Of a stretch of DNA of 64,000 bases, positions 50,734-61,500 are shown one piece after another. The position numbers and the translations under genes are program-made. The notes under the pieces were generated by a model. The model did not search any database, was not told where the DNA came from, and saw nothing but the letters and a program-made list of their open reading frames with translations. Position 1 is the stretch's first letter. The number at the start of each line of letters is the position of its first letter. The DNA lies in NCBI RefSeq assembly GCF_028657905.1, contig NZ_CP117781.1, positions 310,001 to 374,000 of the forward strand, read 5' to 3'. This DNA is from Burkholderia sp. FERM BP-3421. Lineage in GTDB: Bacteria; Pseudomonadota; Gammaproteobacteria; Burkholderiales; Burkholderiaceae.

Positions 50734-53362
50734 CGATACCTTGTGGGGGTTGATTCGTCGCACGCGCCGCGCGCGGCTTGCCCATCAGCACGGGCTGGAA
50801 GACCACGGCGCCGATCAGCGTGCAGGTGAGCGCGAGCGCGAGCAGCTTGCCCATGCTGGCGGTGCCCGGATGATGCGACAGCCACAGGCTGCCGAATGCG
50901 GTGGCCGTGGTCGCGGCGCTGTACAGCACCGCGTGCGTGAGGCTCGATTGCAGGAGGCCGGTCTGGCCCGCGCGCCATGCCATCACGAAGTAGACCTTGA
51001 ACGCCACGCCGACGCCGAGCATCAGCGGCAGCGCGATGATGTTCGCGAAGTTGAGCGACATCCCGAACACGACGCACAGCTCGAGCGTGACCACGCCGGA
51101 CACGAGCAGCGGCACGAGCGTGCGCAGCACGTCGCCGAAGCGGCGCAGCGTGATCCACAGCAGGATCGTGATCGACAGCACCGACAGCGCGGCCGCCTGC
51201 AGGAACGCCTTGATGATCGTGTCGGCCGAATGCAGGATCGAGATCGGGCCGCCGATCGCGCCCGGATCGGCGGCCTTCACCGCCTTCGCGAAGCGGCGCA
51301 GCACCGCGTCGTCGCCGGGATTCGCGCCGGCCGGGATCTTCGGCGAGATCTGCACGAGCGCGTGGCCGTCCGGCGCGATCCAGTCGCGCACCAGTTGCGG
51401 CGGCAGCGTGTCGCGCGTGATCGTTTCGGGTCGCAGCAGTTGCGTGAGCTGCGCGAGCGCGATGCGCAGCGAGTCGCCGAACGCGTGTTCCGCGCGGTCG
51501 CGCGTTGCGCTGTCGGCGGCCGCGAGCTTCGCGAGCGATTCGGACAGGTGCTTGGCCGCGGCCGCGCCCGGGCCCGGGTGATCTTCCGCCGCATAGTCGA
51601 GCAGGCTCGACGTGCGCTTGAGCGCGGCGACCCGCTGCGCGTCGCCGGCCGGCGCGGCCGGCTGCTGGGTCAGCGCGGGCAGCAGCGCGGCCGCGACGGG
51701 CGCGACCAGCGCGAGCTTGGCCGGCTGGTCGGCCGGGATGAAGGTATTGAGCGTGGTCGTGCGGCCGACCTCGGGCAGCGCGGCGAGGCGGCTCGCGGCC
51801 GCTTCGCCGGCGGCGAGCGAGGGCGCGAGCAGCGCGACGTCGTTGATCGACGCTTCCGGCGAATCCTTGAGCGCGAGCAGCGTCGCCATCGATTCGCTCT
51901 TCGGGTCCTTCAGGTGCAGCGGATTGAAGTCGAAATGCAGCTGCGTGAGGAGCGGCAGCGCGCCGACCACGACCACCAGCGTGCCGATCAGGATCGGCTT
52001 GCGGTGGTGGTCGAGGTAGTCGTCGATGGGGGCGAGGCGCGGGAACCCCGGCGCGATGCGCTCGCCGGGCGGGGCGAGCAGCTTGAGCAGCGCGGGCAGC
52101 AGCGTGAGCGTCGTGGCGTAGGCGACGAACATGCCGACGCCCGCGATCAGGCCCAGTTCCGACACGCCGCGGTAGGCGGTCGGCAGGAACGAGAAGAAGC
52201 TGGCGGCGACGGCCGCCGTCGCGAGCGACAGCGGCATGCCCATCGCATGCGCGGCGCCGAGCAGCGCGTGGTCGAGGTTCGCGTCGTGATGCCGCTCCTC
52301 GCGGTACTTGACGCCGTACTGGATCGCGAAATCGACGCCGAGGCCGACGAACAGCACCATGAACGCGACCGAGATCATGTTCAGCGAGCCGACCATCATC
52401 AGGCCGAGCGCGGCCGTGACGACGAGGCCGACCGCGAGCGTCGCGAGCACCGCGCCGATCATCCGCTTCGAGCGCAGCGCGAGCCACAGGATCACCAGCA
52501 CGACCACCAGCGTGGCGATGCCGTTGACGGCCGCGCCGTCCTGCACCGACGCGAACTCCTCGTCGGCGAGCGGCTGCTCGCCCGTCAGGCGCACGACGGC
52601 GCCGTAACGCTGGCCGAGGTCGAGCGTGCGCGCAACCTCGCGGATGGTCTGCGAGGTCTGCTCGCCCGCCTTCAGCGCCTGGTAGTCGACCATCGGCTGC
52701 ACGGTCACGAATGCGCGCGCGGGCTGGCGCGCCGCGTCGGAATCGACCAGCGCGCGCCACGAGAACGCGGCGGGGCGGCCGGCCAGCACGTCGTCGACGG
52801 TGGCCGCGCTGCGCGACAGCAGCTTGGCCATCGACGGCAGCTTGACCTGCCCGGATTGCAGCGGCAGCCCGAGCGTCGTGGCCAGCGTGGTCGCGAGCCC
52901 GGTGATGCTCGGATCCTTCGCGAGCACGTTGATCAGCGGGCGCGCGCTGGCGAGCTGCGCCGTGGTGTCCGCGAGTTCGGACGTCGGCAGGAACAGCAGG
53001 CCGTTGCGCTCGAACAGCGGGCCGCCCGCCGGCTCGGACACCTGGCCGATCCTGCCGGCCTCGGTTTCCTTCGCGAGGCCGGCCGCGAGTGCATTGGCCG
53101 CGGCGCTCGCGAATTCGGGCGCGGGCGCCTCGACGACCGCGAGGATGGTCTGGCCCCGTTGTGGGAACGCGGTGTCCATCGCTGAACCGAGCGCGGACCA
53201 CTCGGCGTCGGTCTCGATCAGCTTGCTGACGTCGGTGTTGATGCGGAAGTGATGAGCGACGTAGACGCCGCTTAGCGCGGCGATGACCAGCGACAGCACG
53301 ACGACCCGGATGGGGCGGCGGACTGACCAGGCGACGAGTTGGACGAGCAGGGATGTCAGCAT
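50726..53362 (-). CDS. hpnN: Hopanoid-transport RND protein HpnN (MMPL family)
   Basis: This 878-residue protein has two repeated blocks of transmembrane helices, around a large periplasmic domain after TM1 (about residues 40-265) and a second after TM7. Landmarks are VLFVGLGVDFAIQYGVKYREE, FFSFLPTAYRGVSELGLIAG and GVVTLELCVVFGMSLNFANI. HpnN moves hopanoids to the outer membrane. The start MLTSLLVQLVAW is preferred because the sequence upstream is low-complexity. It is the first gene of hpnN-mlaA, reading away from the hpnDE-shc-hpnG operon. Confidence 0.88.
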   Translation of the reverse strand: MLTSLLVQLVAWSVRRPIRVVVLSLVIAALSGVYVAHHFRINTDVSKLIETDAEWSALGSAMDTAFPQRGQTILAVVEAPAPEFASAAANALAAGLAKETEAGRIGQVSEPAGGPLFERNGLLFLPTSELADTTAQLASARPLINVLAKDPSITGLATTLATTLGLPLQSGQVKLPSMAKLLSRSAATVDDVLAGRPAAFSWRALVDSDAARQPARAFVTVQPMVDYQALKAGEQTSQTIREVARTLDLGQRYGAVVRLTGEQPLADEEFASVQDGAAVNGIATLVVVLVILWLALRSKRMIGAVLATLAVGLVVTAALGLMMVGSLNMISVAFMVLFVGLGVDFAIQYGVKYREERHHDANLDHALLGAAHAMGMPLSLATAAVAASFFSFLPTAYRGVSELGLIAGVGMFVAYATTLTLLPALLKLLAPPGERIAPGFPRLAPIDDYLDHHRKPILIGTLVVVVGALPLLTQLHFDFNPLHLKDPKSESMATLLALKDSPEASINDVALLAPSLAAGEAAASRLAALPEVGRTTTLNTFIPADQPAKLALVAPVAAALLPALTQQPAAPAGDAQRVAALKRTSSLLDYAAEDHPGPGAAAAKHLSESLAKLAAADSATRDRAEHAFGDSLRIALAQLTQLLRPETITRDTLPPQLVRDWIAPDGHALVQISPKIPAGANPGDDAVLRRFAKAVKAADPGAIGGPISILHSADTIIKAFLQAAALSVLSITILLWITLRRFGDVLRTLVPLLVSGVVTLELCVVFGMSLNFANIIALPLMLGVGVAFKVYFVMAWRAGQTGLLQSSLTHAVLYSAATTATAFGSLWLSHHPGTASMGKLLALALTCTLIGAVVFQPVLMGKPRAARATNQPPQGIDE

Positions 53363-53897
53363 GGGGACGACTGGCTGGCGTGGAGGCACGGGCAAAACGG
53401 CAAGTATACCGGCGAGCCGGTTTCGGAGTGGCGCGGATCCGTCGGGCCCCGGGAGGCGGCCGCACGGGCGAGGCGGGGCGCCGGCGGGCCGGCATTCGTT
53501 CCCGGCGCGCGGCCAATGCGGGGCGCCCCCGCGCAATATCTCCGCCCGCCCATTAATTCCGGCTAATTGACCGCTGAGTGTTAAGAAAATGACTTAAGGC
53601 GTGGTCCTATTTTCAGCATGGAAATAGTCAAATTCGATCTGGCGGGCGATGGATCGAAAGATAATAAGTCAGTTGGAACTGTGATTTGCCGAACATAGCG
53701 TTCGGAGTCCTTATGCTAAATTGTGCATGACATTTACCACATTAAATGCGCGCGATTTACCACATTAAAGCGGGCCGCCGCTGGAACGGCGCGAGGTGAA
53801 ATCGGGCAGACGTGGGGAGGCGCGGGCAGACGTGGGGAGGCGCAGCGGTGCGTATTGGATAGATCGGCATCGGAGTGATGGCGACAAGGGCAATCTC
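53363..53897. promoter_or_regulatory. Intergenic promoter region before the PKS locus with phased repeats
   Basis: The part 53570-53770 is markedly AT-rich for this genome. It has two exact copies of ATTTACCACATTAAA (53732-53746 and 53755-53769) with a 23-bp period, and then a perfect 20-bp tandem duplication beginning CGGGCAGACG (53803-53822 and 53823-53842). The direct repeats, in a divergent intergenic region, look like a regulator binding site for the PKS genes. No gene is present. Confidence 0.55.
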
Positions 53898-55421
53898 ATG
53901 ATGCAAGTTGCGTTTCTTTTTCCGGGGCAGGGGGCGTTCCATGCCGGGGCGAGCCGTGCGGTGGCGCAGGTCTGTCCATCCGCACGGCAGGCGCTGCTGG
54001 CGATCGACGCCGTGGCGGCGCGGCGGCTCGGCCGTCCGCTGCTCGACGCGCTGTGGGACGAGCGGTGCGGCGTCGAGCGCTTTCTCGCGGAGGCGCCCGA
54101 CCTGCTGCAACTGGCCATCTACGCGGCGTCCGTGGCCCGCTTCGAGGCCCTGTGCGCACGCGGCGTCCGGCCGGACGTGATGATGGGGCATAGCTTCGGC
54201 GAGATCGCCGCACTCGTGTGCGGCGGCGCCTATACGGTCGAGCAAGGCGCCGAAATCGTCTGCGACCGGATCGCGTCGCTGCAGGCGGCCGCGCCGCGCG
54301 ACGGCGTGATGGCCGCGGTCGCCGCGGCGCCGGAACGGGTGCGCGCGCATCTGGCCGCGCGCTTCCCGGGCGGCGACGCGGGCGTGCGGATCGCCGTCGA
54401 GAATCACGTGTCGCAGACCGTGGTCTCGGGGCCGCGCGACGCCGTCCAGGCATTCATTGCCTATTGCACGGCCGAGGGGGTCTCCGCGCAGCGGCTCAAT
54501 TCGCCCTATGCGTTCCACCATTCCCATCTTGAAAATGCGCGGGGTGAATTCGGGAGACGACTGCGGGTATATATAAAAAATCCATTCAAGTACCGCATAT
54601 ATTCTCCGATACTCAATCGCTTCTATACGGATTCCGATGATCTGGCCGAATCCCTGGCCGGGCATTTTGTCATGCCGGTTTATTTTCGGGACGGCGTGGC
54701 CCATCTGAAAACGGCCGGCGTGCGCGTGTTTGTCGAATGCGGCGCGCTGAACGCGCTGAGCAGGATCGTCGTGCGCGTGGCGGGGCCGGGCGCGGTCCGG
54801 ACCTTCGCGGGTGCGACGGGGGTGCATGAAGAGTTGGACGCAGTTGAGCGAGTTTGTGAATATTTTAAAGGGGAAAGGGCCATGAACGACGACATTCGCG
54901 CAAGCAACCTGAATCTGGAGTTCGACGAATTCTGGCGCCACAGCGGCCCGGGGATCGTGGACAAGATCAAGGACGAGCTGCAGCGTTTCTTCACCGCGCG
55001 CAGCCTGACGGCCGCGCCCGCGCCGCATCTGCCCGGCATCGGCGCCGGCGTGGCCTTGGCGCCGTCCGACGCGGTGCGTGCGGCGGTCATGTCGCCCACT
55101 CCCGTTCCCGTTCCCGTTCCCGTCTCCGTCGCGGCCGAGCCCACCCGCCTCGTGCCGCGCGACCAGCTGTTCGCCGAACTGGTCGCGATCTACGCGGAAG
55201 CAATGGAGTACCCGACCGAAGTGTTCAGCGAAACCGTCGAGCTGGAGGCGGAATTGGGGATCGACTCCGTCAAGCAGACCGAGATCATCCAGCGGATCAG
55301 CGGCCGCTATGGGCTGCCGCCGCTGCCCGCCAATTTCCGCACCGGCGACTTCAAGGCGATGGGGCAGATCGTCGATTTCGTCTACGAGCATCAGGGCACG
55401 GCGGCGCTCGTCGCGGGTTGA
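53898..55421 (+). CDS. Acyltransferase - acyl carrier protein didomain of a PUFA/PKS-like synthase
   Basis: This 507-residue protein starts MMQVAFLFPGQG, an FabD/AT opening, has the AT nucleophile GHSFGEIAA (Ser99) and the YAFHHSHLE active-site His region, then a linker and a C-terminal ACP with LGIDSVKQTEII (phosphopantetheine Ser457). It would load malonyl or a related extender onto its own and partner ACPs. It lies 93 bases before the multidomain PKS gene on the same strand. A second start at ATG 54882 (residue 329) has a strong SD (AAAGGGGAAAGGG) and could produce a free ACP of 179 residues. Bases 54530-54640 are AT-rich with unusual codons. Confidence 0.85.
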   Translation: MMQVAFLFPGQGAFHAGASRAVAQVCPSARQALLAIDAVAARRLGRPLLDALWDERCGVERFLAEAPDLLQLAIYAASVARFEALCARGVRPDVMMGHSFGEIAALVCGGAYTVEQGAEIVCDRIASLQAAAPRDGVMAAVAAAPERVRAHLAARFPGGDAGVRIAVENHVSQTVVSGPRDAVQAFIAYCTAEGVSAQRLNSPYAFHHSHLENARGEFGRRLRVYIKNPFKYRIYSPILNRFYTDSDDLAESLAGHFVMPVYFRDGVAHLKTAGVRVFVECGALNALSRIVVRVAGPGAVRTFAGATGVHEELDAVERVCEYFKGERAMNDDIRASNLNLEFDEFWRHSGPGIVDKIKDELQRFFTARSLTAAPAPHLPGIGAGVALAPSDAVRAAVMSPTPVPVPVPVSVAAEPTRLVPRDQLFAELVAIYAEAMEYPTEVFSETVELEAELGIDSVKQTEIIQRISGRYGLPPLPANFRTGDFKAMGQIVDFVYEHQGTAALVAG

Positions 55422-55514
55422 GCACGTGCCGATAGAGCACGGCGAGTAGAGAAGACGATCGAATTTGTCTATCGGTCAGGTTCGAATGTTTGGGTATCCT
55501 AAGGTCTGCGATTT

Positions 55515-58500
55515 ATGTCGAACGCCTATTTGAAAGGGAAGCGGGTTCTGGTCACGGGCGGCGCGAAGAACGTCGGCAAGGCGATCTGCCGGCGCTTCGC
55601 GGAAGCCGGAGCCGATGTCATCGTCAATTTCTTTCATTCGCTGGATGCGTCCAGGCAAACCGTGGAAGAGCTGCGCGCGCTGGGCGTGACGGTCGACGTG
55701 ATGCGCGCGTCGGTGGCGCAGCCCGCGCAGGTCGATCGGATGTTCGACGAAATCGAGGCGAAGTATGGGCGGCTCGACATTCTCGTCAACAACGCGGCGT
55801 CCGGCGCGCTGCTCGGCGTGGACGACATCGCGGCCGAGCACTTCGACCGCGCGCTCGACACCAACCTGAAGGGCGCGTTCTGGTGCGCGCGGCGCGCGGC
55901 GCGGCTGATGGCGCGCGCGGGCGGCGGGGCGATCGTCAATGTGTCGTCGGTCGGGTCGACGCTCGTGCCCGCGAACTACCTGGTGGTCGGCACCGCGAAG
56001 GCGGCGCTCGAATCGCTGACGCGCTATCTCGCGGTCGAGTATGCGGAACTCGGCATCCGGGTGAACGGCGCGTCGTCGACGCTGATCGACGGCGATGTTG
56101 CCGCGCAGTTCCCGGATCCGGACAACACGAAGCGGTCGAGCATCGCCGCGACGCCGCTTGGCCGGCTCGCGACCGCCGAGGATCTCGCCGACGTCGTGCT
56201 GTTCCTCGCGTCCGACGCCGCGCGCTGGGTCACGGGGCAGGTCGTGGTGGCCGATGGCGGGCTGTCGCTGTGCAGCGAGGGCTTGTCGCCGCGGCGCGAA
56301 TGGACGAAGGCGGCGGCCGGGTCCGGCGCGAACGTGCACCGGGCGAATGGGTCTTCGGCTGCTTCGGCTGCTTCGGCTGCTTCGGCTGCTTCGGCTGCTT
56401 CGGCTGCTTCGGCTGCTTCGGCAACCCAGGCAACCCAGGCAACCCAGGCAACCCAGGCAACCCAGGCAACCCGGGCCGAGCCCGTCATCGCGGGCAATCC
56501 GCCGCCCGCCGCGAATGCCGCCGCGCCCTCTCCGGGCGTCGCCGTGCCCGCCGCACACGACACCCCAGACGACGGCGACGCGATCGCCGTCGTCGGCATG
56601 GGGCTCGCGCTGCCCGGCGCCAACGATCCGCAAGCCTTCTGGCAGGCGCTGCTCGACGGCCCCGAACTGTTCGGCAACGTGCCGCCCGATCGTTGGGACT
56701 ACCGGTCGTTCTATTCGCCCGATCCGGCGGCGGAGGACAAGAGCTATCAATCCCGTTCGGTGTTCATCGAGCGCTTCGCGCCGGAAGCGGCGCTGCGCGC
56801 GGAACTCGACGCGGGCGCCGCGCCGCGCGAACTGACCACGCTGTGGCTGCGCCACGCGCTGCGCCAGGCGCTCGCGGGCGTGCGGATCCGCGTCGGCGAC
56901 CGCGCGTCGTTCGTGGTCGGCTATACGGCGGACGGCAGCCAGCATCTGGAAGAAGGCATGGTGCTGGCAGGCTTGCGCGAGCGCCTGCGCGCGGTGCTGG
57001 ACGACGAGGATGCGACGCCGGCCGAGCGTGCGGACCTCGCCGCGCGGATCGACGCGGTGCTGCGCACGCGCTACGCGCGCGGCGCCGGCGAGCTGGCCGA
57101 ATTCTTCCCGCACCGGGTCGGCGCGAACGCGATGCGCGGCGTGCTGCCCGACGATGCGGAATACATGATGGTCGACACCGCGTGTTCGTCGTCGCTGTAT
57201 TCGGTGGACCTCGGCATCAAGGGCCTGTTGCTCGGCAAGCACGACGTGGTCGCCTGCGGCGGCGCGTTCGCGCTCGCGCCGCGCGGCTCGATCCTGTTCT
57301 CGAAGCTGCACGGTCTGTCGCGCAGCGGCGAAGTGCGGCCGCTCGACGCCGCCTGCGACGGCGTGCTGTTCGCCGACGGCGCGGGCGTCGTGATCCTCAA
57401 GCGGCTCAAGCGCGCGCTCGCCGACGGCGATCGCGTGCTGGGCGTGCTGAAGGGCTTCGGTTCGTCGTCCGACGGCAAGGGCAAGGCCATCTACGCGCCG
57501 AATTCGGCCGGCCAGAGCATCGCGATCCGCCGCGCGTACGAGCCGGCCGAGGCCGGTCGGGATCTGCCCGATTGGGTCGTCGCGCATGCGACCGGCACGC
57601 CCGCCGGCGATCTCGCCGAATTCCAGAGCCTGCGCGAGATGATCCGGCGCGATCGCCCGGTGCAGGTCACGTCGAACAAGTCGCTGGTCGGCCATACCGG
57701 CTGGGCGGCGGGCGTGGTGTCGCTGATCCAGGTGCTGCTCGCGCTCGAACACGGCCGGATTCCGCCGCAACACCGCTTCAGCGCGCCGCCGCGCGAGTTC
57801 GAACTGGAGACGAGCGGCTTCACGATTCCGCGCGCGCCCGTCGACTGGCCGCCGCGCGCGGACAGCCCGCGCGTCGCGGCCGTGTCGGGCTTCGGCTTCG
57901 GCGGCACCAACGGCCACCTGATCGTCAGCGAATACCGGCCTGACCTGCCGATGGCCGTGCGCGCCGCGCCGGCGCGGCGCGAACCGCTCGCGATCGTCGC
58001 GTGGTCAGCCAAGTTCCCGGGCCTCGACGACGACGCGGCGGTCACGCGCTGGCTCGCGGGCGAGGGCCCCGCGCCGCGCGCGAGCTTCGGCCTCAGCTAT
58101 CCGCTGCCCGGTTTCGACCGGGTGCGGATGCCGCCCGCCGTGCTGCGCGCGCTGGACCGCTGTCAGCTGATGGCGCTCGATGCGGCGCATGAGCTGCGCG
58201 AGCGGGTCGCGGCTTTCTGGCGCGACCATGCGGATACGATCGGCATCGTGATGGGCCACATGGGCCCGACCCGCAATGCGGCGCTCTATGCGAGCCGCTG
58301 CTATCTCGACGACATCGCGACCGCACTGCGCGCCGATCCGCGCACGGCGGCGCAGCCGAGGCTCGACGCGCTGCTCGGGCGGCTCGCCGACGCGACCCGC
58401 GCGCTCGTGCCGCCCACCACCGAGAACGCGTTCCCCGGCATGATGCCGAACGTGATCCCGGCGCGCGTCGCGAACTATCACGACCTGCACGGGATGAACA

Positions 58501-61500
58501 TGACGGTCGACGCCGGCCATGCGTCGACGCTCGCCGCATTCGAGGTGGCCGCGCGCGTGCTGCGCAGCGGCGAACTCGACATGGTGCTGGTCGGCGGGAT
58601 CAACGGCAATTCGGCGGAGGAGGTGCAGCCCGCATTCGATCGGCCGCTGGCCGAGGGCGTCGTGCTGTTCGCCGTGACGACCGGGGCGCGGGCCGAAGCA
58701 GCCGGGCTGCCGGTGCTCGCGTGGGTCGACAGCGAGACGTCCGCCGGGGTCGGTGCCCGGCCCGCGCTGCGCGACGCCGACGGGCGCACCGTCACGTATG
58801 CGGGCGCGGAGGCGGCGCTTGCGATCCTGCGCGCGCTGGTCGGCACGGAGCCGGCCGCGTCGGTGTCGTTCGGCAACGACGGCGACCGGACCCGGTTCGG
58901 CGTGCGGCTCGACCGGCACGCGCCGCCAGCCGCGGGCTTCGCGTCGGCCGCGCGTGCCGATGCGTCGACGTCTTTCGCGCCGCCGACCGTCAAGCCCACC
59001 CCGACTCCGCCGCTGCCTGCCGGCGTCGAACCGGCGCGCAGCCCGCTGCCCGCCGCGCTGCGCGCGACGGCGGTCGCGGCCGACGGCGAGCCGCTCGGCG
59101 TGACGCGCTATCGGATCGATCTGTGCGATGCGCCGTGGCACGCGGGCGCGGGCCCGATCGCCTTCCTGCCGCCCGCCTGCGTGGTCGTCACCGACGCCCC
59201 CGAGCTGCTCGACGGCCTGCCGATGCCCGCGGACCTGGTTGTGCTGTCGACGCGTCCCGGCTCGCTGCCGGGCGTGCGGCTGTACGTCGTCGCGCCGCGC
59301 GACGAGCGCGCCCTGGCGGGCCTGCTGCCCGCCGGCGCGCGCCACGTGCGCGTGCTGTCGTCGCTGGGGGCGAGCCGACTGCCGGCCGGCCGGGCGGCCC
59401 CGCCCGCGCCGGAGCGGCTCGCCTTGCACGATCTCGCGTTCCTCGCGCTCAAGCAGTGCTACGACGACGTCGCCGCGGAAGGGTCGTGTCTCGCGCTGCT
59501 GCTCGATGCGACGACCGAGGGCGTGCTGCATCCCGATGCGGGGATGTTCTCCGGGCTCGTGAAGGCGCTCGCGATCGAGCTGCCGAATGCGCGCGCGCTG
59601 GCCGTGTTCACCGATCGCGGCGATCCGCGCGGCGCGATCGCGCAGGCGGAGCACGAGAGCGGCGCGCGTCAGCTGCTGCCGGTGGTCGTGCTCGACGGCG
59701 CGCGCCGCCTGACACCGCGCGTGACCGAGGAGGCCGGCGCGCTGCCGGCCGACGGCCTCGCCCGGCTCGGCCCCGATTCGGTGGTGGTCGCGGTCGGCGG
59801 GGCGCGCGGGATCACGGCCGAACTGATGAAGGCGGTCGCCCAGCACTTTCGGCCCACGCTGTACCTGATCGGCAGCAGCGCGCTCGACGCCTACGGGCCC
59901 GACGTGTTCGCGGGCAGCGACGAGGCGTTCGCGCGCCGTCGTCCCGACTACATCCGCGAACAGAAGGCGCGCCATCCGTCGCTGCCGCTGCCCGTCATCA
60001 TCAAGGCGTTCGAGCGCCAGGTGGAGGCCCGCGCCGCGCGTCGCAATCTCGACGTGATGAAGTCCTACTGCGGGCCGCACAAGGTGCGCTACCTGCGCGC
60101 CGACGTGCTCGACGCGGACAGCGTGCGCGCGGCCGTGCAGCGGATCGTCGCGGGCGGGCAGCCGGTGGATCTCGTCGTCAACGCGGCGGGGCTCAACCGC
60201 TCCGCCTCGGTGCAGGTCAAGTCGTTCGACGATTTCGTCGCGGTCCGCGACATCAAGATCCGCGGCTACTGGAACCTGCGCGACGCGTTCGCCGATGCGC
60301 CGCCGCGCGCCTGGTGCAATTTCGGCTCGTTCATCGGGCTGACCGGGCAGGCGGGCGAAACCGACTACGCGGCCGGCAACGATTTCCTGAACACGCAGGC
60401 GAGCGACCGGCATGCGCGGCTCGGCCAGGATGAATTCACGATCGGCTGGACCCTGTGGCGCTCGGTCGGCCTGGGCGCGAATCCGGTCACGCGCGCGTTC
60501 CTCGAGAAAAGCGGCCTGTTCACGAGCATGCGGACAGCGGAGGGCATCCATCACTTCCTGCGCGAGATCAACCTCGCCGGGCGTGCGCCGAATTCGGTGC
60601 ACCTCGGCGCGGCCGAGCGGCGCGCGATCGACGCGCATCTGCCCGCGTTCTTCGAGCCGAACGCGCCCGCCCACGCGCAGCCGGGCCGGCACGATTTCTA
60701 CCTGGGCCGCGAAGTGGCGCGCAGCGACGACAGCGTGACCTTCGAACGGATCTTCGACCTGCGGACCGACGCCTATCTGCAGCACCATGTCGTCAACCGC
60801 TTCGCGACGCTGCCCGGCACCTTCGTGCCGGAGCTGGCCGCCGAGGCCGCGCTGCGGCTCGCGCCGGGATTGCACGTGGTGGGCTTCCGCAACGCGTCGT
60901 TCCGGCACTTCCTGCGCGTCTACGACACCACGCGGCCGAGCGCGAAGCGGATTCACGCGCGGCTCGCGGGCCGCGACGGCGATGCGCTCGTGGTGGCGGT
61001 GCGGATCACGGGCGACGTGCTCGCGCCGACCGGCCAGGTGCTCGTGCGCGACAAGCTGCACTTCGAGATCGACGCGCTGCTCGCGCCGCACCATGCGCGT
61101 GCGCCGCTGTGGCCCGCGCAGGCCGACGACGCGTGGCAGCCGGTGCCCGATCCCTATCACTTCGCTGCGGCGCCCGTGCGGCTCAGCGGGCCGTTCGTGT
61201 CGACCACTGACACGGGCGTCGGCGCGGCGGGCAAGACCGCGCGCTACCAGCTGAACGTGGCGCCCGACGATCCGGTGTTCTCGCGCTTCGCGATCCCGAG
61301 CATCCTGCTCGACGGGCTCGCGCGCGTCGCGGTGCTGAACCCGGTCGGCGGCGACTACATTCCGCTCGCCGCGCCGGTGTCGATCGGCCGCATCGATCTG
61401 TACGAGGACGGCAACGACATCGAGCTGGCGCACCGCTACGCGCGCATCGACCTGTCGGCGACGCCGCGCGAGTTCGCGCTGGAGGGCGGCCACGGCGGCA

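Noticed and set aside
54537..54553. Iteron-like GGTGAATTCGGGAG in the AT domain
   Set aside because: Four bases are missing between the two conserved blocks, so it cannot fit the 17-bp site.
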